From Zasmidium citrigriseum (Eukaryota; Ascomycota; Dothideomycetes; Mycosphaerellales; Mycosphaerellaceae): a stretch of DNA of 64,000 nucleotides. Where the stretch lies: positions 186,001 to 250,000 of the forward strand of contig NHNW01000015.1 of assembly GCA_002786025.1 (NCBI GenBank). Reading direction: 5' to 3'. The notes beneath the pieces are model-generated. The model was given only the letters and a program-made list of their open reading frames with translations. It was not told where the DNA came from and did no database searches. This document shows, piece after piece, positions 44,907 to 55,334 of this stretch (the first letter of the stretch is position 1; the number at the start of each line of letters is the position of its first letter). Position numbers and translations under genes: made by a program.

Positions 44907-45946
44907 ATGCAGGCGCCGTACGGTGCGCCGCCTGGCCAGGTGCCTGCTGCCCAGCCCAAGAGATACGACGGAAAGAATGGTGCGCCGCTGTATGATCACA
45001 ACCATGGAGGACACTACGGAGCGAGCGCTGGTATTGCGGCTCAAGGACATGCGCCACCACCGGAGACGTTCACCGGCCATTGGCAGAACGTAAGTAAAAG
45101 TCGCGTGGGTGGTAGTGGTCGCAACTGCTGAGAGATGTGAATTCAGGTATCGCAAGGACTCAGTGGACCGTACAGAGACATCCTCAACACGTATTGGCAG
45201 AACCAGGTGACCAGACTTGAAACGGACGACCACGACTACAAGCTTCATCAACTACCGCTCGCACGAATCAAGAAGGTCATGAAGGCGGATCCTGAAGTTA
45301 AGATGATAAGCGCTGAAGCTCCCATTCTGTTCGCGAAGGGTTGCGACATATTCATCACAGAGCTAACGATGCGCGCCTGGATTCATGCCGAGGAGAACAA
45401 GCGCCGTACGCTCCAGAGAAGTGACATAGCTTCAGCTTTGGCGAAGAGCGACATGTTCGACTTCCTCATCGACATAGTACCGCGAGAGGATGCGACGCCG
45501 CAACACAAGAGACGTCCAGAGTACACTCCAGTCGGAACGTACACTGTTCCCGATCCTGCGCAAGGCGGCTCTGGACAGATCCAAGAACAGCCTCCAATGG
45601 GCGGCGAGTTCGGTGGCGTGGATCAACAGCACATGCCACCATACCAACAGCAGATGGGCGCATACCCACCGCCACAGCAACAACCGCAGTACGGAGGCCA
45701 GCAGATGTTCGATCCTAACATGTACGCACAGCAAGGGGCCTACCCAATGGGACAGATGCAGGGCATGCCACAGCAGACCGTAAGTTCGATACAAACAAAT
45801 GTTCTGAAACGACGCTGAGGAGCTGACAGCCGTAGATGTACCCTCCTCCACAACCAGGCCAGATGGGCCAGCCGTATCGGCAAGATCCACCAAGCGGGGT
45901 GGAGGATCAAGACGCAGATGGCGAGCAGGAATACACGAATGGGTAG
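44907..45946 (+). CDS. hapE: CCAAT-binding complex subunit HapE (NF-YC/HAP5)
   Basis: Histone-fold subunit of the trimeric CCAAT-binding complex, which in filamentous fungi controls iron use, redox response and development. Exons 44907-45089, 45147-45779, 45836-45946; 308 residues, phases exact. The core spans about residues 92-172: DYKLHQLPLARIKKVMKADP, VKMISAEAPILFAKGCDIFI, TELTMRAWIHAEENKRRTLQ, RSDIASALAKSDMFDFLIDI, essentially the whole NF-YC histone fold. The stretch just before it (SGPYRDILNTYWQNQVTRLE) is the conserved N-terminal helix. The tail is Gln/Pro/Met-rich (PYQQQMGAYPPPQQQPQYGG), a typical activation or disordered region, closed by a 37-codon third exon. Confidence 0.95.
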
Positions 45947-46587
45947 TGCCCACCGCTGTACCCCCCGGCGACCCCTCCGTTCTTGCGTGCTGAATACCCA
46001 TTTCAGTGGCTCCTAGATCCGAGCATCCTGAACCAGCAGTCGTCTTTGGCGGTGGGAGCGTGAGCGATTGATTGGACGCGAAGCATCCGTACAAAAGGGA
46101 GCGGATGACACTCCATAGCGTTTGGCACGAGTTGGTATGAATGATACAGAAAGCATTTTTCATCATCACCGCCTTTTCAACTTCCCGCGTGTGAGGGGTC
46201 GAAAGTCAGGACGCGAAACCGCTCGAACTGGAGAAATATTTCGAAAGTCTGCTTTTCTTCAAACAGGTGAGTAGACGAATGATATTACTGTCTTTCGGTT
46301 GCCTTGAAGTGAGTGATTAGTCTGGAGACACTCATGTGATGATACCCTGCAAAGTGAGCTGTCACTGCTGTCGGCGTCTGAGAGCCAGACCCTGGCAACT
46401 GGCGCCTCGTGGAGACGTGGGGTCGACTCAATCTCCCTCTTCGTCAAACTCCTGCACCTCCAAACTCTCAACCACACCGACTGCGCTGCGTTGAGAAACA
46501 TTTCCTCAGCTCCAGCACCTTCTTCCTCTCTTCTACACAGACTCTTCACCACCAAAACCCACACCAACCACATCTACAAGCTCCAAG
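45947..46587. other. Intergenic region, HapE to malate dehydrogenase
   Basis: About 640 bases, both genes on the plus strand. CT-rich before the MDH start. No ORF supported. Confidence 0.5.
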
Positions 46588-47891
46588 ATGAAGGCCGGTA
46601 AGTGCGGGGCACGCTCTTCCACCACTCAATGCCATTACCACCGCTGCCATTGGCGAGGCGGTGGCGGCGACATCCAGAGAATGATGCTGACGAAGTGAGC
46701 AGTCGTCGCAGGTGCCTCTGGCGGTATCGGCCAGCCATTGTCGCTGCTCCTCAAGGCCTGCCCTCTCGTCGACCACCTCTCGCTCTACGATGTCGTCAAC
46801 ACCCCAGGTGTCACCGCCGACCTTTCGCACATCTCTTCCATCGCCCAGATCGATGGCTACCTCCCCGCCGACGGCGGTATGGCCAAGGCCTTCAAGGGAG
46901 CTGACATCGTCATCATCCCAGCTGGTATTCCACGTGAGTAAACACTGTGCATACTGTGATTCTTTTGCGGCAGCGGACGGACGGACATGAGCATGTGCAC
47001 GAGCAAGAGCAAGAGCGACGGCAACACCAACGACAATACATTGTGATTTAGACTGACTCTAGGCTACGCGCTGTATAGGCAAGCCTGGCATGACCCGTGA
47101 TGATTTGTTCAAGATCAACGCCGGCATCGTCCAGGGCCTGATCGAGGGCATTGCGGACAACTGCCCAGACGCCTATATCCTCGTCATCTCCAACCCAGTC
47201 AACAGCACTGTCCCAATCGCCGCCGAGGTCCTCAAGAAGAAGGGCAAGTTCAACCCAAAGAAGCTCTTTGGTGTCACCACCCTCGACGTCGTCCGTGCCG
47301 AGACCTTCGTCCAGCAGCTCACCGGCACCAAGGACCCATCCAAGACTAAGATCCCAGTCATTGGTGGTCACTCTGGCGAGACGATTGTGCCTCTCTTCTC
47401 CAAGGCCGTTCCCTCGGTCAACATCCCTGCCGACAAGCTCGATGCTCTTACCAACCGTAAGTGCCTCCGACTTCACCCGACATCGAGCTTAAGCTTTGGC
47501 TAACATGTGCTCCACAGGCGTCCAGTTCGGTGGTGACGAGGTCGTCAAGGCGAAGGATGGTGCCGGATCTGCTACCCTTTCCATGGCCTACGCCGGCTTC
47601 CGCTTCGCTGAGCAGGTCATGAAGGCCGCTAAGGGCGAGAGCGGTATCGTCGAGCCCACCTTCGTCTACCTGCCAGGTGTTGCTGGTGGTGACGAGGTCG
47701 CTAAGGAGACTGGTCTCGAGTACTTCTCCGTCCCAGTCGAGCTCGGCAAGGAGGGTGCCGCCAAGGCTCACAACATCGTCAAGGAGGCCAACGACTACGA
47801 GAAGAAGCTTCTCCAGAAGTGTTACGAGGGTCTTAAGGGCAACATCGAGAAGGGTGTGGAGTTCGTCCACAACCCACCAAAGAAGGAGTGA
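46588..47891 (+). CDS. Malate dehydrogenase, cytosolic type (10-nt first exon)
   Basis: NAD-dependent malate/oxaloacetate interconversion. Exon 1 is only 46588-46597; introns 46598-46702, 46934-47078 and 47457-47517; exons 46703-46933, 47079-47456 and 47518-47891. Total 330 residues. It starts [20 protein letters not shown], directly at the Rossmann fold, so there is no mitochondrial presequence; cytosol (or peroxisome) is implied, although the C-terminus HNPPKKE lacks a peroxisomal SKL-type signal. Motifs: [20 protein letters not shown] with the substrate arginines, [29 protein letters not shown], and the catalytic histidine in [14 protein letters not shown]. Codon use is strongly C-ending, as expected for a highly expressed gene. 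Confidence 0.95.
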
Positions 47892-48332
47892 GTTCGGAAA
47901 AGACGTCGCCTACGAAACGAATGCTGATTGATGGCTTCAGGTAAATTTTGCTCTCCGCATACCACGCCGAAAGCTGCAGGCCCGGTGCCTTGCTAGCCCA
48001 GTCCACGATACGAAGACATGAGTTCCGAAAGATCGGTACATGAGCGTTATACAGAGGAACTGCATAGCCTGTGAAATGAGACCAAAAGCTGCTTGCATCA
48101 AAATTCGTTTCATTTTCATTGATGTGACTGAGCGCTACTTCCTGGCCCTGTGAGATGATGACTGAGGGGTATGTGCCCGTGGAGGCCGAGCGAGTGGTCT
48201 GCGGGTTGATCTATCTGGCTGATAGATTACTCCAGTCATGTCCTTGTGATCGCTCGTAGCTTGATCTGTGCTCGGAGCGCGGAGGGAGGCAAGCCTTTGA
48301 CTGCCATCCGCTTGACCTTCATGGGCATTCTA
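47892..48332. other. Convergent intergenic region, MDH / TRS33
   Basis: About 440 bases between two 3' ends. Nothing coding. Confidence 0.5.
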
Positions 48333-49239
48333 TCATGCCTTTGCTCCCTTGGTCTTGATCTGAAACGTGGCCGCTGGAATATCGGTCGTTTCTGCTGTGA
48401 TCGAGACGTCCATACCCAGGCCTTGCAAGGCACCTCTTATGACGCCGCAAGGGAAGTATAGGTACTGCAAAATACATCAGCTCCTCACGAATACTTCGAT
48501 GGGGCTGAGCGAAAAGCTGTGATGGACATACCGTCTGCGCTCTCCTCAACGCATCATCAACAGCTTTGGGCCCTGCTCTCCGATCCACACTCATCCGACT
48601 CAGCGGCTGAAATCTCGAATCCGTGAGGACGAAGACGCCGCGGTGATTTGTTTTGAGATTGTCGATTTGTTTGCGGAAGAGCAGGGTCCAGAGGTCTTTG
48701 CAGATGAATTTTATTGCATCTAGTGGCGTTTGCGGGCGGGGTTTGCCCGTGGAGAATCTAATGTTCGCGTGAGCTTCGAGTCCAATATGAATGACCTATG
48801 GTGGTAGTGGCAGGCGTACCTACCGCTCGACCAGCCCCTGTCCAACTCGATATCCCAGCCCGTCTAATCGCCAGAATACCGCTTCTCGCGTCTCGTCGTC
48901 CATTACTGTTGCCGTGCCCAGCCCCGTACTCGTCGCCGCGTCTGCACTGACTGTTCCATCTCTCGCCGAGGAGCTCGTCCCATCCGTGACTGTGACCGTT
49001 GGCGCACTGCTGTCCCTCTGCTGCTGTTGTTTCGATGCGGTAGATGGAGTGTCTTTGTTGAAGATCTTTGACTTTTTGAACTCGTCGATTAGGGCTTGTT
49101 CGCGGGCGTGTAGTTGGTCGGTTATTCTTTGGGCGAGCGGGACTAGTTCGATGAGGAGGAAGTCGAGGCAGGAGACGGAGAGTTTGGGGTTGTTGAGGTC
49201 GTCGGCTTCGGGTTGCGGGAGGGTGGTCGCTTTTGACAT
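48333..49239 (-). CDS. TRS33: TRAPP complex subunit TRS33/TRAPPC6
   Basis: Core subunit of the TRAPP tethering complexes that activate Rab1/Ypt1 at the Golgi. Exons 48824-49239, 48532-48757, 48333-48464; 257 residues, phases exact. The TRAPP fold begins LNNPKLSVSCLDFLLIELVP. A long, poly-Gln/Ser/Thr insert (about 65-115, SKQQQQRDSSAPTVTVTDG) separates the first helix from VFWRLDGLGYRVGQGLVERF. Then follow DAIKFICKDLWTLLFRKQID, NLKTNHRGVFVLTDSRFQPL and YLYFPCGVIRGALQGLGMDV, ending in AETTDIPAATFQIKTKGAKA. All are TRS33 hallmarks; the insert makes it longer than the animal protein, as is common in ascomycetes. Confidence 0.93.
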
Positions 49240-51878
49240 TTTGGCGGATTGCGTTGGTTATTGAGTCGTTCTGGACGTGCTCATGGTACTTTGCGTGGAG
49301 TTTTGCCTGAGCATTGCTCTGCTGGACAGAGGCCTGTTCAATGGGTGAGGTCATGGGTGTCACGTGGTGCCTCGGATGTTGCCGAAGGTTTGTCCGACCT
49401 CACCTCAACTTCAGCGCTGGACTCTCCAACATTCAGTGCCCACCGTCCTCGTGGAAATTCCACGGGATTGACCAGCCGCGTTCTCCGCGATGTGTCCGTT
49501 GCGCCTGTCCGGCTTTCCTTGCTCACGCACCAAGCGAGGGTGACACGACTTTCTCAGAGGAGCTATGGCAGCTCGATCACCTGCATGAGGAGTGCCAGCC
49601 GGCCACGAAGATGAGGCTTACGCGAGTCATCCAGACACACAGTCCTACTGGCAAGAAAAATGATGCGCGGTCTTGTTGAATGACCACTTCGCTTAAATAC
49701 ATTGCATATCTGCATAGGATATTTCGAAACTTGAAGGCGACCATCATCACCATGCGCATAGCTGCAATGCTGCCCGAACATCATGCAACGCGAACCCAAC
49801 AGGCTGGGAACACACGCGAAATTGAATGAATCTACGCGACCAGACCATCGATTTCAATCACATCGCCAGGCACAATCAGTCGAAGCATGGCCTTTTCTGG
49901 TGTTTTTTCCCGGCCAATGTTTCCAGGTTCAGTCCGACCCACACCTAGGCCCTAGCCTCTCATGCAGTCATTTTTTGCAGATGCTCTCGATTTTCTGTAC
50001 CTCATCACGGAGACGCGCTTGGCGCTGCTCTGGTGTTTCGCGGCCCGGATATGTCAATGCGTTGAAAGAGCTGGCGGTGGCGGGCGATTCCGACCAGGCC
50101 TTCATTTGGCTGTTGACTCCGCTGGCTTGGTTCTTGGTACTAGAGCTGCCCGAGATTGAGCTGATCGTCATGAGGCCCCTGCCGTCACCGAGGAGAGTCA
50201 GACGATGCATCTTGCAGTACCAGCGCTTCGCTCCCATACTGATCGCTGTGATCTGCCATGTCGGGCACAACGCTGCTGGATGGACTGTTCCGATCAGTAC
50301 AGTTGAAGGAGCAAATTGCTCTGGATGGATAGATCAACGTACTTTCCTCCAAGCTTCTCCTCAACGACTTTGCTCATCCTGCAGGCCGATCGAGTTCACT
50401 TCTGTATACTCCGCAAGAACTTTGAAGAAAGTGTCAACCACTCCGTGGAAGATCGAGAGAATTTATGTTGTCCGGCCTACTCCGAGTTTGCAGAAAACCC
50501 ACGCTAGCGAGGTTTGCAAACAGTATGAGAGCACAAAGGCGGTCGTCTGGCCCATTCTGAACGTGTCTCACTCTGAACCATCGCTACGCTCCGGTCGCCA
50601 GCGTACTATCGAGCAAGGACACTGGTAGATCCGACGGAAGGGTGGCAGGAAAGCCTGTGTGCTTATCTTCTTTCGCCTGGTGCTCTGAGCCTGGGCCATA
50701 GTCCGACAGCATGGCTCAACAATTTCACGTCGAATGGGTCATTTCTGCCGATGTTCGATCGCGAGGGCTCACGTGCTGGCATATCCGGCCCGTGATGAAT
50801 CACTCCAACAGAGCTGCACCGCAAGAACATGGACGTAGAACCACACCGCGAAAAGGACCTACGTCCGACGCACATCAATCCAGGCTCAGGCACGAAGTCA
50901 GCTCAGGGGTCTACCTCCTTCAAACGCTCATTTTCTCGAAGTTGCCTGGCTCCCTTCCGCACTGATTTCAATTGATGGTCTCTCATTGGCCGACCGCTTC
51001 AATACACACCGGTTTCTTGCGAAGCGGGAAGTCGGTATGCCGAGTGGGTAAGCTCACCTGGCAGGGGTAGAGCGAGCTGTGGTCAACCACACATTTGTGT
51101 ATTCGCGTGGCTGGACCAGGCATCGAAAGTCCATGCCTTTAACGTTTCATTGGGGCAAACTCCCATGCAAGGGTCTCAATCCACCAACGGCGAGAGTCGA
51201 TTGAACCCCAAGACGCAACGTCTCCGATCAGTCAGTATGTTGCAATGGCGAGGCGTCTGATGCATGCATTTACGTCCCGCCGTCCAGGATCGTCCGTGGC
51301 ACTTGCAGCCATCCATCCAGTCTTCGAGTCCCGATGCAGCTATCATTGGCCCCAGAACCCCCTCTTGTTCAGCTTATGTGGTGCATGAGGGAGCGGCCTG
51401 AGCTCAGTCGCACTCCGTCATGTCGTCTCAGCAGACCTGCAGTAGCGATCGCGACTTGGCCCATGCGTTTTCCCGCCCTTTCGCCGGTTTTCTTCGACGC
51501 CTGATTCGACAGATGCACGCTCTCCCTGGAGCTTTTTTTTTTGTGCTTCCTGTCAAGCTAATAGCACTTCGCCCATCAAATCATGCAGTGCTCAAATGAA
51601 TGAGCTGGCAGCAAAGAGGCCTGTGGCACGGCTTCTCAATCAATCTCTGTACTCCAGCAGTGTTTGTAAACTTCTGCCAACGTGTACCATGGATCTGCTG
51701 CTGCAGTGCTCATACCCGCATCTGCCTGTCCCCAAACCGGCTGCGGAGGCGTGTGTGGCTGCTCTCTGATATAGTATCGAGTAGGACCGCTCTCCCTCAC
51801 CATCCCTCAACTTAGCTACGATTCGCGCTTTCTGCAGGTACTACCTCGCCGCTGCTGCTCTTTATACTGCTTCGAAGA
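49240..51878. other. 2.6-kb stretch without a firmly supported gene
   Basis: Overlapping ORFs occur on both strands. The most coding-like is a 100-codon minus ORF at 49968-50270 (separate entry). A 281-codon plus ORF (49783-50628) covers the same bases but looks like its shadow. A tRNA-like stretch near 51035 was rejected. A T9 run sits near 51533. Promoter of the ankyrin gene lies at the right end. Confidence 0.45.
49968..50270 (-). CDS. Possible small hypothetical protein
   Basis: 100 codons, or 80 from the internal ATG. I do not recognise it. The C-terminal third (NALTYPGRETPEQRQARLRD, then EVQKIESICKK) looks like a real charged amphipathic helix, and the middle is Ser-rich. It may be the last exon of a longer minus-strand gene or chance. 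No introns or partner exons could be established. Confidence 0.25.
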   Translation of the reverse strand: MCPTWQITAISMGAKRWYCKMHRLTLLGDGRGLMTISSISGSSSTKNQASGVNSQMKAWSESPATASSFNALTYPGRETPEQRQARLRDEVQKIESICKK

Positions 51879-53240
51879 TTGATTTACCATGCACAAGAGC
51901 TCCAAGCCGCGAGGATGTCATTCCGAAGACCGTTTCGAGTCCATAAACTCTCATCAGAGGAAGACATCTTCCACCACTACCGATGGCCAGCCAGTACCGG
52001 CTCAGAAAGGGAGACCGATTCTCGAGTTGGTGGAAGGCCACGCCACATCTGGACAGCGGAGGCTTCCCGCCAGCTGATCATCTTGATCATGCACTCAGAT
52101 CTCGCATTCGACGACATTGTCACTGTCATGAAGGACAGTGATGGCAAAGGCCCTTGGTAGTTCCCTTGCCTTACTTTTGCGCTGGATCATGGGCAAGAGC
52201 TGAGACTTCATAGCAAAACCACGTGCCGCAACCATTGGCAAGAGATCTTTGGATACGACCCAAATGTTGCTCGCCTTCATCACCCTGATGGCCGGCGACA
52301 ACGAAGGGAGAAGCTAATTGCTGCATTTGAAGAGACCCAACAGCGAGCGGGATTCAACGGTACCATCTTCGCTCTGGGACAGAGGCTCCAAGGGCACGCT
52401 GAAGACAGCCCAAACACTTCTCCCTCTGCTCCCAACGGCATTGAGAGGATCGAAGACAAGGAAGACGTCCCCAGAGGCTTCTTCACTTGGCTCAAGGAAG
52501 CTGGAGCACTCGAATGCCTGGATACAGCTCCATCGCCCTGCCAAATCGATCCGTCCCACTCACCTGGAGAACACCAAAGCGACTATGACCTCATCTACAG
52601 GGTGCTCGAACGTCGTCGAGCCACTGACATTGACCTGCCATCCCTGACCGGTGTCGTGGAAAGGATGCTTGAGGACGGTGCCAGTCCAAATACTACGAAC
52701 GGGCGAGGGCAGTCGCCGCTGCATCTCGCAGTAGCCCTTGGTCACATACCAGTAATCACACTACTGCTTGAGTATGGTGCCGATTCCTTTGCAAGGACCA
52801 ACGCTGGTGACAGCATCTGGAACTTCGCTGGCAAGGCTTCACAAGCGCTTTTGGCGACAGAGCTTGACGGCAGGGACAGCCCGAGTCTGCTGGAGCGGAC
52901 TCAAGCATACGCTCGCATCGAGTTTGCAAGAAGTACTGTGCAATTCAATCCAAGTCTTGCGTTCAACAGACGCAGGTCCACGAGAGTTGAACGATCGATA
53001 TACGCAGTCTGGGGCAATGGGTATGGGAATGAGGCCCAAGCAGATGCACTGTGGGATCCGCTGTCGAATCACCATGCTTCGGCACCACCGATCGTGGCAG
53101 CTGTTGCTGCGCCGCCACAACCTCTGTTCCACCAGACAAATGATTTCATCAGTTTCGACAACTTGGTATACGGCAGTCCGTTCGACATACCGGAATATGA
53201 GGGGCTGTATCCGAGAGAAGAGGAAGAAGAGCAGACGTAA
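51879..53240 (+). CDS. Ankyrin-repeat protein with Clr5-like N-terminal module
   Basis: Two exons, 51879-52156 and 52214-53240, join in phase to give 434 residues (or 422 from the second ATG, MSFRRPF). The N-terminal part, GRPRHIWTAEASRQLIILIM followed by DLAFDDIVTVMK and KTTCRNHWQEIFGYDPN, recalls the Clr5/Myb-like helical module found at the start of many filamentous-fungal proteins. A linker rich in acidic and Ser/Pro residues follows. One to two ankyrin repeats lie at about residues 268-310 (NGRGQSPLHLAVALGHIPVI, TLLLEYGADSFARTNAGDS). The C-terminus is acidic (YPREEEEEQT). Possibly nuclear; no specific function known. A GTG codon at 52602 is internal, not a start. Confidence 0.65.
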
Positions 53241-53641
53241 TTCAGGGGTCGTGAAAGAAAGTTCCATGCAGGAAAATCGTGGCCTAAAAAGTCTTGCTAC
53301 CGGTGGTGAACTGTCGAATGGCGTGTGCGTTAGGAAGCTTAACATCCTCAACTGGAGAAGGAAGGGACGATGGATTCACTCGATGCGAGAAACTGCCTGT
53401 TTGCTCTTCGGGCCGCTTTTAGCCACCTCTACTTTGCATTCAACACAGCCTTTCTTCCTTCACCACTGACCGCTCTCACAGGTAAGTTTACATTCTGCGT
53501 CATCCCCGCCATAATAGCCGTCGCCGCTTTGAACGACTTGTCGTCGCTGCTCAAGAATCCCCGTCTTAATCCCCGCCAAGTTGTCGCCGTCCAAGGAGTC
53601 GAACACTGACAATACAGTCCAAACTCGAGGCACGGAGAAAG
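53241..53641. other. Intergenic region, ankyrin gene to Dal5-like transporter
   Basis: About 400 bases. It may hide a short 5' exon of the transporter: an AG acceptor at about 53617-53618 keeps its frame open upstream of the chosen ATG. No start there could be proven. Confidence 0.4.
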
Positions 53642-55194
53642 ATGCAGCCTCCTCTCGTAATCGACCTGCGAGTCGAGCGGCGCATCCTGCGCAAGCTCGA
53701 CCTCACTCTCATCCCAATGCTGTGGCTTCTGATGATCGTGTCGTTCGCAGACCGCAGCAACATCGGTATGGCCCGACGTATGGAGATCCTCTCATCACAT
53801 GAAACTAATGCTGTACTACAGGTAACGCGAAGATCCAAGGCATGGACAAAGACCTGCACCTGACAGGCAACAAGTACAACATGGCCGTAATGGTCTTTAC
53901 CATTGCATATATGGTCTTCGGAATTCCCGCGGGTATCCTCTTCAAGAAGGTCGGCCCTCCGTGCCTCGCTGGGATGATGGTGCTTTGGGGCATCTGCGCT
54001 CTTGGTCAAGGACTCGTCAACAGCTGGGCCGGTCTTGTGGCGCTTCGCTTCCTGATGGGCGTCTTTGAAGCCGGCTTCGTCCCTGGCTCCGCATACTTGA
54101 TCGGCTCTTACTACAAGAAGGACGAGTTCCTCAAGAGATACGCCTTCTTCTTCAGTGGCGCTATCATTGCAGGCGCTTTCAATGGCCTGTTCTCCTTTTT
54201 GCTAGCCAAGGCGGATGGTGCTGGTGGATATGCTGGTTGGAGATGGATCTTCATTGTATGTATGTGAAGCATGAGACCTCGAGAGGGGATTGACTGACAC
54301 AGGGGTCCAGGTCGAGGGCCTGATCACATGCTTCCTGGGCTTCGTGTCATTCTTCGCCCTCCCTAGCTTTCCAGAGAAGACGACCCTTTTCAACGACAGC
54401 GACAAAGTTGTCCTCCTCGAACGCTTACGGCAAGACGGCGGTTACTACGAACACGATGACATGAAGAAGCATGTCCTCGAAGCTCTGCGAGATTGGAAGA
54501 TCTGGCTCGCGTAAGTCCAACCCCATCCTTCCCACACACATCACTAACCACCACCTCTAGCACCATCGTGTATATGTCCGCTCAAGAGAACGTCTCCTCA
54601 ATCGCCGCATTCCTCCCCTCAATCCTCAAAGGCTTGGGGTACACCTCCGTCTCCGCCCAAATCCACTCGATCCCCGTCTACTGCACCGCCTTCGCCATGA
54701 CGCTCCTTTGTGCCTCTCTTAGCGAAAAACTTCGGCAGCGGTACTACTTCGCCCTCTTCGGCGGCATACTCAACCTCACTGGTCTCGCTCTCCAGCTCTC
54801 CTACCCTCACTCAACCAACATCCGATACATGGGCACCTTCTTCATGACCACAGGCTGCTACGTTGTCATGCCGATCATGGTCGTTTGGAACGCGATCAAT
54901 GTGGGTAAGGGGTACAAGAGGGCTGTGTCGTTTGCTATGACGACCGCGGTGGGCAATTGTGGTGCTTTGATCTCGAGTAACGTTTACATTACGGAGGAGG
55001 CGCCTTTGTATCGGACGGGGTTCTCGGTTGGGTTGGGTATGAGCTGTCTGTCGATTGTGGCGATGACGGTGCTGTATGTTGGACTGTTGATGGGCAATGC
55101 GAGGAAGGCGAAGGAGGTCGAGAGCTTGCCAACAAGCGCGTATGACGACGAGAAGGGAGGCGATGAGGATCCCCATTTCAGATACCAGCTATAG
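53642..55194 (+). CDS. MFS anion:cation symporter, Dal5/TNA1-like
   Basis: Predicted 463 residues in four exons: 53642-53765, 53822-54255, 54311-54510, 54561-55194, all in phase. The family pattern is clear: RILRKLDLTLIPMLWLLMIV with FADRSNIGNAK in helix 1, NMAVMVFTIAYMVFGIPAG, the MFS helix 4 segment ALRFLMGVFEAGFVPGSAYL, and SYYKKDEFLKRYAFFF. The central loop carries LPSFPEKTTLFNDSDK and the C-terminal tail is acidic. Relatives import nicotinate, pantothenate, allantoate or other carboxylates at the plasma membrane. The N-terminus is short for the family, so an upstream coding exon remains possible. Convergent with the THR1-AIRS fusion gene, 140 bases between stops. Confidence 0.85.
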
Positions 55195-55334
55195 CCGCAT
55201 GCTGGAGACTGAAGGGGAGCGGTAGAGGTTGGAGAGGCTTTGAGCAAGCAGGAATGGCGAGAAAAGTGTCTTTTGAAATGTGCCAATTGCAACCGAAAGT
55301 AACTCACAAAAGCTCAAGAGGAGGGTTGCCCCTC

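Noticed and set aside
51030..51190. tRNA-like stretch with a D-arm resembling class II tRNAs and a T-arm-like GGTCTCAATCC
   Set aside because: The acceptor ends do not pair, no anticodon stem forms, and the boxes are about 140 bases apart. Likely chance or a decayed copy.
52602..53240. Independent ankyrin ORF starting at GTG 52602
   Set aside because: The frame continues upstream to a good acceptor at 52213 and joins exon 1 in phase, so the GTG is an internal codon.
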